Positions 49,301 to 54,030 of a stretch of 64,000 nt of DNA are shown one piece after another; the stretch's first letter is position 1, and every line of letters begins with the position of its first letter. Below the pieces are notes generated by a model, which saw nothing but the letters and a program-made list of their open reading frames with translations, was not told where the DNA came from and made no database searches. The translations under genes were made by a program, and so were the position numbers. Origin of the DNA: Escarpia spicata (Eukaryota > Annelida > Polychaeta > Sabellida > Siboglinidae). Location of the stretch: contig OZ023205.1 of assembly GCA_963995525.1 (NCBI GenBank), forward strand, positions 57,936,800 through 58,000,799. The letters are read 5' to 3'.

Positions 49301-52300
49301 CACCCCCTACTCACACTAGTAAGTCTCCTCTCTCACCCCCTACTCACACTAGTAAGTCTTCACTCTCACCCCCTACTCACACTAGTAAGTCTCCACTCTC
49401 ACCCCCTACTCACACTAGTAAGTCTCCACTCTCACCCCCTACTCACACTAGTAAGTCTCCACTCTCACCCCCTACTCACACTAGTAAGTCTCCTCTCTCA
49501 CCCCCTACTCACACTAGTAAGTCTCCTCTCTCATCCCCTACTCACACTAGTAAGTCTCTCACCCACTACTCACACCCGTAAGTCTCCCCTCTTACCCCCT
49601 ACTCACACTAGTAAGTATTCTCTCATCCCCTACTCATACTAGTAAGTCTCCTCTCTCATCCCCTACTCATACTAGTAAGTCTCCTCTCTCATCCCCTATT
49701 CACACTATTATGTCCCCTCTCACCCCCTGCTCAGACTAGCAAGACTTCTCTCTAACCCCCTAATCAGACTAGTAAGTTTCCTCTCTCACTCCCTACTCAG
49801 ACTAGTAAGTATCCTCTCTCACCCCCTACTCAGACTAGTAAGTATCCACTCTCACCCCTTACCCAGACTAGTAAGTCCCCTCTCTCACTCCCTACTCACA
49901 TTATTAAGTCCCCTCTCTCACCCCCAACTCACTCTAATAAGTCCCCTCTCTCACCCCCCTCCTCACACTAGTAAGTATCTTCTATCACCCCCTACTCACT
50001 CTGGTAAGTCTCCATTCTCACGCCCTACTCACACTGGTAAATCTCCTCTCTCACCCCCTACTCACACTAGTAAGTCTCCACTCTCACCCCCTACTCACAC
50101 TAGTAAGTCTCCTCTCTCACCCCCTACTCACACTAGTAAGTCTCCACTCTCACCCCCTACTCACACTAGTAAGTCTCCTCTCTCACCCCCTACTCACACT
50201 AGTAAGTCTCCACTCTCACCCGCTACTCACACTAGTAAGTCTCCACTCTCACCCCCTACTCACACTAGTAAGTCTCCTCTCTCACCCCCTAGTCACACTA
50301 GTAAGTCTCCACTCTCACCCCCTACTCACACTAGTAAGTCTCCACTCTCACCCCCTACTCACACTAGTAAGTCTCCTCTCTCACCCCCTACTCACACTAG
50401 TAAGTCTCCACTCTCACCCCCTACTCACACTAGTAAGTCTCCACTCTCACCCCCTACTCACACTAGTAAGTCTCCACTCTCACCCGCTACTCACACTAGT
50501 AAGTCTCCTCTCTCACCCCCTACTCACACTAGTAAGTCTCCACTCTCACCCCCTACTCACACTAGTAAGTCTCCACTCTCACCCCCTACTCACACTAGTA
50601 AGTCTCCACTCTCACCCCCTACTCACACTAGTAAGTCTCCACTCTCACCCCCTACTCACACTAGTAAGTCTCCACTCTCACCCCCTACTCACACTAGTAA
50701 GTCTCCACTCTCACCCGCTACTCACACTAGTAAGTCTCCACTCTCACCCCCTACTCACACTAGTAAGTCTCCACTCTCACCCCCTACTCACACTAGTAAG
50801 TCTCCACTCTCACCCCCTACTCACACTAGTAAGTCTCCACTCTCACCACCTACTCACACTAGTAAGTCTCCACTCTCACCCCCTACTCACACTAGTAAGT
50901 CTCCTCTCTCACCCCCTACTCACACTAGTAAGTCTCCACTCTCACCCCCTACTCACACTAGTAAGTCTCCACTCTCACCCCCTACTCACACTAGTAAGTC
51001 TCCTCTCGCACCCTCTATTCAGACTAGTTGCATAAATTTGCAAACAATGTACAGCATTGTGTAGGTGGGTGTAGATCATCTTCTCGAAATAAATTGCTAC
51101 GGTGGTGCCACCTATGAAACATGTTAATACACACTGATGCTGTTGTGGATATCAGAACTGGACAGGTTGGTGAGTGACGTATTGGCAACCATGTCGCATC
51201 AGTTGAATCTGGGGTCTACTCAATGTGCTTGTGGAAGCCATTTTGCATTATTTAAAATCGTAACTGCGCCACCACATAATTACACTGGTAAGAGTAGATG
51301 GTAGATACGAAACACAGCTTTTTTAATTTGCTTACTCGTTAGGCCTTTCAGAATTATATTCCTTTTTCTCTGGTACGTACTATAAAATTTTTGGGTATGC
51401 AGGCAGGACATATTTTCTTTCTTGTATTATTTTTCCAGAAATTTGTTTAGTATAGTTATGTAATCATTTGAATATTGTGGTAATATTTGTTGCAAAAATG
51501 TTATCCCCAATTTCTTCACATCGACACGAGCAAAACATATCTTCGGTATTTTAACAGCAAGAGATTAGGTCTGGAGACGTAGTTACTGCATTCCATTGTG
51601 TGTGGATTTATGCAAGGTTGCAAATGAATGTTGTATTTCCCATTGTAGGACAACAAGAAAGAACGAGAAGAAGAGGAAGTAATGGAGTGGCAGGCTTCAA
51701 AGGTTAGTTATCTGTTTAACAGCTCTTAGTTATCACTAGTGTAATATTTAGTTGTTATGGTATTAGTTTTTTTCTGCTCGACATTTACAACTGTTTATAT
51801 TAAGAATTAATTATCTAGTCATATTTTTTCTTTACACCTGCTTATCTTCTAAGAGTTGATAACATTTAGAAAGCATATCTGGGAATTTTTTTATTAAAAA
51901 ATTAACAACTTAGTATAATAATGATGATAATTACGAGGGTGACTGAAATTTACATTTCCGCCCAGGAAAACATTCTGTTGTTGAAATTGGTCATGCGTCT
52001 TTCTTCGAGTGTCTAGCTGCTGTTAGTTAGCATGCAGGAAGGAGATCAATATATGAGGCATGTAGTGACTGAATCATGACAGTAATCAAATATGTTTTTC
52101 ATTTAAAATAAGTTCATTTAAAGGTTCTTGAATGTTTTATGATACATTTTATCAAAAATAGATAAGCGAGCGAAAAAGCGATCCCAACAATATTGATGTC
52201 GTTTGAAAGTTTAAGCTTTCTGCTTTTCAAACATACACATGGTTTCCTGATAATCATTCCTAAAATTAACTAAAAACGGACCTACAACCGGGCCCGTTCC

Positions 52301-53211
52301 AGTGTCGTAGACACTGCGAACGATGTTGTTTCGTCGACACAGTTCACCAATCTACCAATTGAGGCACCACTATCTGATTTCGTAGTATAAGCTCCACCTA
52401 CTTTCAAACGGCTGCTAAAATGTCATACGCGAAGTAGGCGTGACGTCACAATCATGTATATCAACCAATCAACGCAACGTATTTAGACCCGTTGGGTGGT
52501 GTACGTTATTGTGACGTCACGCCGATGTAGAGATATATCGGTTTCGTTGCGATCAAAGCACATCAATTTCGCCGCGGTTTAAAAGTGGGTGGAGCTTATA
52601 ACACGAAATCAAGAAATGGTGAAGTGCGCATGTGTGAACCTATGCAAATGAGGAAAATAGTGCCGCAATCAGAACATTAGTGTACCGAGTACCCGCCGCC
52701 AACATCGTTCGGAACCGTACAGAACACCGAAAACGGCGTGATTGTAGGTCCGTTTATCGGTGTTCTTTAAACTGTTACTGGGAAATCTAGATGACGCTAA
52801 AATTACAAAAGTGCATCCTTTCAAATGATACCAAGATCATTGGGACAGGACGAGCCGTAAGGGTGCTAGCGACCTTATAATTTCATGTTTTGGACGTGTT
52901 CTGAGTTGTTCATTTTTCGCTCGCTTATCTATTTTTTTATTTTATGGATAATAATTTTAATGCTACATTAACTGTTCATGAAATCAACAAAACATTGGTA
53001 CATACAAACTGTGACATTAACTTATTTTGTTGTTCAAGTACATTGTGAAGATGAGAACTTAATATTTTGCCTGTGTTCACAGAATCGTTCACTCGTGCGG
53101 CCGAAGGATATGGAGAAGATACACACCGTTCAAAGGCCCATCAGACGCTCTGTTCAAGTCTCCAGAGCTCCTACTGCCCGACTCATACAGCAGTACAGCT
53201 CACATGCCTAG
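26091..53211 (+). CDS. ADAM17: ADAM17/TACE orthologue, 23-exon membrane metalloprotease
   Basis: A membrane-bound zinc metalloprotease that sheds ectodomains of surface proteins. All 23 exons (24 with the duplicate) join in phase, giving 756 residues (human 824). Order: signal peptide (1-18), prodomain to furin site RSREKR (206-211), catalytic domain to about 456 with [12 protein letters not shown] (Zn ligands and catalytic Glu394), disintegrin-like region (about 460-565), membrane-proximal cysteine-rich region (565-660), membrane span (about 671-692) and a basic tail without long Ser/Pro repeats. LVVADYRF-type, [13 protein letters not shown] and [16 protein letters not shown] blocks are closest to ADAM17, not ADAM10. 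Exon spans in order: 26091-26145, 27266-27398, 28199-28332, 29673-29767, 30669-30754, 31442-31539, 31954-32099, 34087-34176, 34760-34852, 35377-35515 or 36211-36349, 38410-38520, 38716-38721, 40008-40126, 40446-40515, 41672-41804, 42749-42888, 43423-43492, 43991-44064, 44825-44952, 45235-45313, 48071-48159, 51649-51702, 53083-53211. Confidence 0.93.
26146..27265 (+). other. ADAM17 intron 1
   Basis: Contains a minus-strand LINE RT tail (26,528-26,797); otherwise AT-rich without visible features. Confidence 0.6.
26528..26797 (-). mobile_element. LINE reverse-transcriptase C-terminal fragment
   Basis: The minus-strand frame reads [20 protein letters not shown], then [19 protein letters not shown] and [11 protein letters not shown]. 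This R-RL-FAGHC..R..D..VS..LW.P.HG....GR...TYI pattern is the usual C-terminus of a LINE ORF2 in invertebrates. Only the last 90 codons remain. Confidence 0.75.
27266..27398 (+). CDS. ADAM17: ADAM17 exon 2: prodomain
   Basis: Phase 1 to 2. Encodes [19 protein letters not shown] and on to HVQFDSQGR, which lines up with the start of the ADAM17 prodomain (human LDSMLSDYDIL). Confidence 0.88.
27399..28198 (+). other. ADAM17 intron 2
   Basis: GTGAGG donor and CCTGCAG acceptor. A short (TA)n stretch lies at 27,556-27,572; nothing else is seen. Confidence 0.6.
28199..28332 (+). CDS. ADAM17: ADAM17 exon 3: prodomain
   Basis: Phase 2 to 1. Encodes [20 protein letters not shown] and [19 protein letters not shown], matching the RHFKLYL...F...F...V.DG.NE block of ADAM17 prodomains. 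Confidence 0.92.
28333..29672 (+). other. ADAM17 intron 3
   Basis: Holds a 688-bp TTAA-flanked element (28,802-29,489); the rest is AT-rich. Confidence 0.6.
28802..29489. mobile_element. Non-autonomous DNA transposon with TTAA target sites
   Basis: Inverted ends GGGTAGCCACTGGTC and GACCAGCGGCTACCC (14 of 15 matching) are each flanked by TTAA (28,798-28,801; 29,490-29,493). TTAA duplications are the hallmark of piggyBac and Kolobok families. There is no transposase frame inside, so it is a non-autonomous copy. Confidence 0.85.
29673..29767 (+). CDS. ADAM17: ADAM17 exon 4: prodomain
   Basis: Phase 1 to 0. Encodes [20 protein letters not shown] and NSDVYYVE, equal to the GEPDSRVLAHI.DD...I.T....Y.IE stretch of the family. 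Confidence 0.92.
29768..30668 (+). other. ADAM17 intron 4
   Basis: Carries five copies of a 24-bp minisatellite (30,294-30,414); otherwise AT-rich. Confidence 0.6.
30294..30414. repeat. 24-bp minisatellite, 5 copies
   Basis: The unit CATGTCTGTGTCACCAGC TTTGGC is repeated five times with a single G/A variant. Its length is a multiple of three, which keeps frames open on both strands; it is intronic. Confidence 0.95.
30669..30754 (+). CDS. ADAM17: ADAM17 exon 5: prodomain
   Basis: Phase 0 to 2. Encodes [20 protein letters not shown] followed by DMKIADNLG, matching PLWRF...D...L.YKSEDIK in ADAM17. Confidence 0.92.
30955..31115. repeat. 36-bp minisatellite
   Basis: About four copies of a 36-bp unit containing TTTATAAATATCTTCATTAT and CATAGCATGGTACC, in intron 5. 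Confidence 0.93.
31164..31360. repeat. (TG)n microsatellite with TTTCCATTGTGTGCATG interruptions
   Basis: Long dinucleotide tracts interrupted by repeated TTTCCATTGTGTGCATG motifs, forming a compound satellite in intron 5, about 80 bp before exon 6. Confidence 0.97.
31442..31539 (+). CDS. ADAM17: ADAM17 exon 6: prodomain end
   Basis: Phase 2 to 1. Encodes [20 protein letters not shown] and on to ASEQTSDIP. The single Cys lies where ADAM17 has its prodomain cysteine (SPKVCGYLKVD), the proposed cysteine-switch position. Confidence 0.9.
31954..32099 (+). CDS. ADAM17: ADAM17 exon 7: furin site and start of the catalytic domain
   Basis: Phase 1 to 0. RSREKR followed by [20 protein letters not shown] gives a consensus furin cleavage site directly before the mature catalytic domain (human NTCKLLVVADHRF). 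The last 14 codons ([14 protein letters not shown]) and the donor are the seed of the 55-bp array in the next intron. Confidence 0.93.
32054..33540 (+). repeat. 55-bp minisatellite made of the exon 7 end plus its 5' splice site
   Basis: The first unit is the exon end itself (ACATGGGCCAGGGCAGCG to TATTTACTTG, 32,060-32,099) followed by the donor GTATTT. About 26 imperfect units follow, each with the same exon-like 40 bp, then a GTATGTCAGTGAAA donor-like piece. The copies are 85-98% alike by eye and several are open in the exon 7 frame up to the donor-like GT. Confidence 0.95.
33541..34086 (+). other. Rest of ADAM17 intron 7
   Basis: Contains a full-length SINE (33,648-33,980) and leads to the CTCACCAG acceptor. 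Confidence 0.6.
33648..33980 (+). mobile_element. tRNA-derived SINE, full length
   Basis: A tRNA-like head carries an A-box-like TGTAGCGCAGCAGCACAGTG and a B-box GGGTTTGAATCC. It is followed by a body shared with the copy at 39,605 (GGTACCTGGCTATAGACAG, GAGATGGTGTTCGA) and a tail GGACTGGATACTGCGCTATA that resembles L2-type 3' ends. RNA polymerase III transcription is expected of intact copies. Confidence 0.88.
34087..34176 (+). CDS. ADAM17: ADAM17 exon 8: catalytic domain
   Basis: Phase 0 to 0. Encodes [20 protein letters not shown] then GFEIKE, matching NYLIELIDRVDDIYRNT of the family. Confidence 0.93.
34177..34759 (+). other. ADAM17 intron 8
   Basis: AT-rich, with short (TG)n and GTGC tracts at 34,543-34,644. 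Confidence 0.6.
34760..34852 (+). CDS. ADAM17: ADAM17 exon 9: catalytic domain
   Basis: Phase 0 to 0. Encodes [20 protein letters not shown] and WETKALLE, equal to QIRILKSP..V..GEKHYNM....AWDVKMLLE in human. Confidence 0.93.
35377..35515 (+). CDS. ADAM17: ADAM17 exon 10a, first of two mutually exclusive exons
   Basis: 139 nt, phase 0 to 1, with TTTGCAG acceptor and GTGAAT donor. Encodes [20 protein letters not shown] and [20 protein letters not shown]. This is the copy most like vertebrate ADAM17 ([25 protein letters not shown]). Because 139 is not a multiple of three, it cannot be joined with 10b without a frameshift. Confidence 0.92.
36211..36349 (+). CDS. ADAM17: ADAM17 exon 10b, alternative duplicate of exon 10a
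   Basis: Also 139 nt, phase 0 to 1, with TTTCAG acceptor and GTGACA donor. Encodes [20 protein letters not shown] then [20 protein letters not shown]. About half of the residues match 10a and the cysteines and CLAHLFT..GxLGL core are kept. The divergent residues replace TYQAFD by ALVNKD and GSARR by ASTQR, in the region that lines the active-site cleft of ADAM proteases. No stop or damaged splice site is visible, so use as an alternative exon is likely. Confidence 0.88.
36390..37000 (+). repeat. 33-36-bp minisatellite in intron 10
   Basis: About 16 imperfect units of CCCCAAGTCATGCCACCC with a TATGCTTAGCATCC piece. The array starts about 45 bp after the exon 10b donor and does not obviously contain it. 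Confidence 0.92.
37001..38039 (+). other. ADAM17 intron 10, middle
   Basis: AT-rich DNA without visible features, then TCTG-rich simple sequence from about 37,940. Confidence 0.6.
38040..38409 (+). repeat. CTGT-rich 75-83-bp tandem array running into the exon 11 acceptor
   Basis: About four copies of a unit with GTCTGCCTGGCCCGTGAG, GTGTATGATGTCTACTTG and CTGTCTGTCCCTGTCTATAT. The last copy changes from TGCCTTCTGAC to TGCCTTGCAG and so provides the polypyrimidine tract and 3' splice site of exon 11. Confidence 0.92.
38410..38520 (+). CDS. ADAM17: ADAM17 exon 11: catalytic domain up to the first zinc histidine
   Basis: Phase 1 to 1. Encodes [20 protein letters not shown] and [11 protein letters not shown]. 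It ends in CAT G, so the first zinc-binding His is here and the catalytic Glu codon is split; the donor is GTGGGC. Confidence 0.92.
38716..38721 (+). CDS. ADAM17: ADAM17 exon 12: 6-nt microexon carrying the catalytic Glu
   Basis: AGCTAG lies between TCAACAG and GTAAGT. With G from exon 11 and GT from exon 13 it reads GAG CTA GGT, giving the E-L-G of HELGH. Skipping it would give H-G-H-N and no catalytic Glu. The phase and the strict family motif support it. Confidence 0.92.
   Translation, partial: S
38722..40007 (+). other. ADAM17 intron 12
   Basis: AT-rich, with a SINE copy at 39,605-39,925. The frame 39,011-39,205 is not recognisable as a gene. Confidence 0.6.
39605..39925 (+). mobile_element. 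tRNA-derived SINE
   Basis: Same family as 33,648-33,980: A-box region AGAGCGCAGTGGTGCAATG, B-box GGGTTCGAATCC, body GTACCTGGCTGCAGACAG and tail CTGGATACTGTGCTATAT. Confidence 0.88.
40008..40126 (+). CDS. ADAM17: ADAM17 exon 13: rest of the zinc site
   Basis: Phase 1 to 0. Encodes the end of the zinc motif ([14 protein letters not shown]) and [19 protein letters not shown], in which the Met-turn Met of metzincins (human KYVMYPIAVSGDHENNK) is visible. Confidence 0.95.
40127..40445 (+). other. ADAM17 intron 13
   Basis: Mostly a purine tract (GAGGGAGA-type, 40,185-40,415) that could form triplex DNA; no gene. Confidence 0.6.
40446..40515 (+). CDS. ADAM17: ADAM17 exon 14: end of catalytic domain
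   Basis: Phase 0 to 1. Encodes [20 protein letters not shown] then CFK, matching [23 protein letters not shown]. Confidence 0.93.
40516..41671 (+). other. ADAM17 intron 14
   Basis: Contains a foldback element at 41,360-41,568; no other feature seen. Confidence 0.55.
41360..41568. mobile_element. Foldback MITE-like palindrome, about 205 bp
   Basis: The left half (AATTAGACAACAAGAAATAA, then CAATTGTTGAAA and GATCTTGTTCACGCACTGA) is mirrored by the right half (TCAGTGCGCGAATAAGATC, TTTCAACAATTG, TTGCTGTCTAATT), forming one imperfect hairpin. Target duplications are unclear. Confidence 0.75.
41672..41804 (+). CDS. ADAM17: ADAM17 exon 15: disintegrin-like domain
   Basis: Phase 1 to 2. Encodes [20 protein letters not shown] and [17 protein letters not shown], equal to CGN..V.EGEECD....NDTCC...C.L..G..C. 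Confidence 0.95.
41785..42070 (+). repeat. Three copies of the exon 15 end plus donor
   Basis: The exon end AAACTCAGGTCGTCAGCC-like piece, CAG and the donor GTTCGTTATTT recur after 147 and 109 bp (decoy donors at 41,952 and 42,061). The spacers share a TTTAGATAGCTAATTT-like block. Confidence 0.9.
42071..42748 (+). other. ADAM17 intron 15, remainder
   Basis: AT-rich, no feature seen. Confidence 0.6.
42749..42888 (+). CDS. ADAM17: ADAM17 exon 16: disintegrin-like domain
   Basis: Phase 2 to 1. Encodes [20 protein letters not shown] and CEGPAKC, then [13 protein letters not shown], matching CS.RNSPCCKNCQ....KC.EA...TCKG. The donor GTGTCT at 42,889 is weak; the phase supports it. Confidence 0.85.
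42889..43422 (+). other. ADAM17 intron 16
   Basis: AT-rich, no feature seen. Confidence 0.6.
43423..43492 (+). CDS. ADAM17: ADAM17 exon 17: disintegrin/cysteine-rich junction
   Basis: Phase 1 to 2. Encodes [20 protein letters not shown], equal to [20 protein letters not shown] in human. Confidence 0.9.
43493..43990 (+). other. ADAM17 intron 17
   Basis: AT-rich, no feature seen. Confidence 0.6.
43991..44064 (+). CDS. ADAM17: ADAM17 exon 18: cysteine-rich region
   Basis: Phase 2 to 1. Encodes [20 protein letters not shown] and ICDT, like GKCKDGKCIPFCE....ESCAC. Confidence 0.92.
44065..44535 (+). other. ADAM17 intron 18, first part
   Basis: Pyrimidine-rich DNA (44,130-44,460), no gene. Confidence 0.55.
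44535..44845 (+). repeat. GTGAGTG/GCTGTC minisatellite running into exon 19
   Basis: A composite of TCATGTGAGTGTGCTGTC and TCGTGTGAGTGGTGCTGTC units (about ten) precedes the exon. The exon itself contains TCATGTAAGTGGTGCTGTC (44,832-44,850), 18 of 19 bases like the array unit TCATGTGAGTGGTGCTGTC, so exon and array share origin. Confidence 0.9.
44825..44952 (+). CDS. ADAM17: ADAM17 exon 19: membrane-proximal cysteine-rich domain
   Basis: Phase 1 to 0. Encodes [20 protein letters not shown] and [14 protein letters not shown], like SCKVCCRD.SG.CVPY...GKPCTVGFCD. Confidence 0.92.
45235..45313 (+). CDS. ADAM17: ADAM17 exon 20: juxtamembrane stalk
   Basis: Phase 0 to 1. Encodes [20 protein letters not shown] then ITPSTLG, matching [27 protein letters not shown]. 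Its last bases (ACACTGG) and the GTGAGTAACT donor seed the array that follows. Confidence 0.94.
45305..47935 (+). repeat. 26-bp minisatellite of the 5' splice site, about 100 copies
   Basis: The first unit is the true exon 20/intron 20 border (ACACTGG, GTGAGTAACT). The unit GTGAGTAACTCACCCTGA + CACACTAG is then repeated for 2.6 kb with point variants (GTGTGT, AAGTGAGT, GTGAATAAC). Blocks of several variant units are themselves repeated (for example near 45,960, 46,915 and 47,040), so growth went by multi-unit duplication. Each unit offers TAG next to GTGAGT, that is AG and GT side by side. Confidence 0.97.
47936..48070 (+). other. End of ADAM17 intron 20
   Basis: A short (CA)n run, then unique DNA and the GTGTTTCAG acceptor. 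Confidence 0.6.
48071..48159 (+). CDS. ADAM17: ADAM17 exon 21: transmembrane segment
   Basis: Phase 1 to 0. Encodes [20 protein letters not shown] and PASCIISYI, the single membrane span (human [21 protein letters not shown]). It ends at the GTAAGTCTCC donor. Confidence 0.95.
48150..51025 (+). repeat. 33-bp minisatellite of the 5' splice site, about 87 copies
   Basis: Starts at the exon 21 donor itself and repeats GTAAGTCTCCACTCTCAC + CCCCTACTCACACTA for about 2.87 kb. Most units keep a consensus donor GTAAGT. A distinctive block (TATTATGTCCCCTCTC, AGCAAGACTTCTCTC, AATAAGTCCCC) occurs at 48,640-48,930 and again at 49,690-49,990, a higher-order duplication of about 1.05 kb. Confidence 0.97.
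51026..51648 (+). other. End of ADAM17 intron 21
   Basis: Unique AT-rich DNA after the array, no gene. Confidence 0.6.
51649..51702 (+). CDS. ADAM17: ADAM17 exon 22: cytoplasmic tail
   Basis: Phase 0 to 0, 18 codons, strongly charged ([18 protein letters not shown]). Similar in place to the DKK start of the human tail. Confidence 0.85.
51703..53082 (+). other. ADAM17 intron 22
   Basis: Contains a nested palindromic element (52,154-52,936); the flanks are AT-rich. Confidence 0.6.
52154..52936. mobile_element. Nested inverted-repeat elements
   Basis: Outer ends AATAGATAAGCGAGCGAAAA and its reverse complement (52,913-52,936) flank about 780 bp. Within it lie inverted AACGGACCTACAA ends (52,275-52,754), and inside these GATTTCGTAGTATAAGCTCC pairs with GGAGCTTATAACACGAAATC. 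The whole can fold back on itself. No coding frame is inside. Confidence 0.85.
53083..53211 (+). CDS. ADAM17: ADAM17 exon 23: cytoplasmic tail and stop
   Basis: Phase 0. Encodes a basic tail ([20 protein letters not shown]) ending [16 protein letters not shown] and TAG at 53,209-53,211. A Thr/Pro-type phosphosite such as in vertebrate ADAM17 is not obvious. Confidence 0.88.
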   Translation, partial: NRSLVRPKDMEKIHTVQRPIRRSVQVSRAPTARLIQQYSSHA

Positions 53212-53277
53212 ACTCACAGTACAGCTCACATGCCTAGTGTCACAGTACAGCTCACATGCCTAGAGTCACAGTACAGT
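53185..53277 (+). repeat. 27-bp repeat made of the coding end and stop codon
   Basis: CAGTACAGCTCACATGCCTA, with the TAG stop, is repeated three times and a fourth time in part (CAGTACAGTTCCC), spaced by GACTCA, TGTCA and GAGTCA. All copies after the first are in the 3' UTR. Confidence 0.95.
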
Positions 53278-54030
53278 TCCCATTCACTCAATAATTGAGC
53301 TCCCATGTGTATAGTTGAACTTGCATGTGTACGCCCAGTCAATAGTTGAGCTCCCATGTGTATATGCACTCAATAGTTGAGCTCCCATGCAGAGACAATG
53401 GCAGACAAGACACAACATACTGGCATTCACTTGTAGCAAACTGACTCTAGTAGCTATACACTCACAACGTAGTAGCCCTCTCTTGTATCAAATTGCCTCT
53501 GGTAGCAACTGTAGCAAACTGCAGACGTGACTACGCAAGCATATCTGCCATCAGTCAGACTTTCACAACCTTTAAAAAACTCAATGTGCCTTGATTTTTC
53601 CACTGTGTGCTAAGCAGTCTGTGGAATATTGCTGAACAAACACAAAGCTCAAAGACCAACACGATATCCCATCACTGTGTGTGATATTGCAATCTAGAAA
53701 ATATTTGTATTTAAGCTTGGTCTGATATTTAAGTTTTTGGCCGTCGGGTGCCCAGGATATGTATGTATATATACAGAAATATTGTTGCCTTATGTGTGCA
53801 TGTTTGTGTGCTAGTGCTTACACGCGTTTATGTTCATGTACGTAAACGCATTTGTACTTTTTTTACGTCATATACGTTATATTACCTTTAGCATAATGGT
53901 ATACTTTTAAAGTATTGCAAGTAGATGGTAGGTACAAGTAGATAGTAGGTATACATTAGTGTTTGGACACTAGACTTGGAGACATGGTCACTTTAGCCTG
54001 TCTGTATGTGAATAAAGTGACACTTATGAA
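53212..54030 (+). other. ADAM17 3' UTR and poly(A) signal
   Basis: The GTTGAGCTCCCATGTGTA motif is repeated about three times at 53,298-53,390. AATAAA at 54,011-54,016, followed by TG-rich DNA, is the likely poly(A) signal; the extent of the UTR is inferred. Confidence 0.6.

Noticed and set aside
45314..51025. CRISPR-like regular direct repeats
   Set aside because: Units are tandem with no unique spacers, lie in a eukaryotic intron and start at splice donors.
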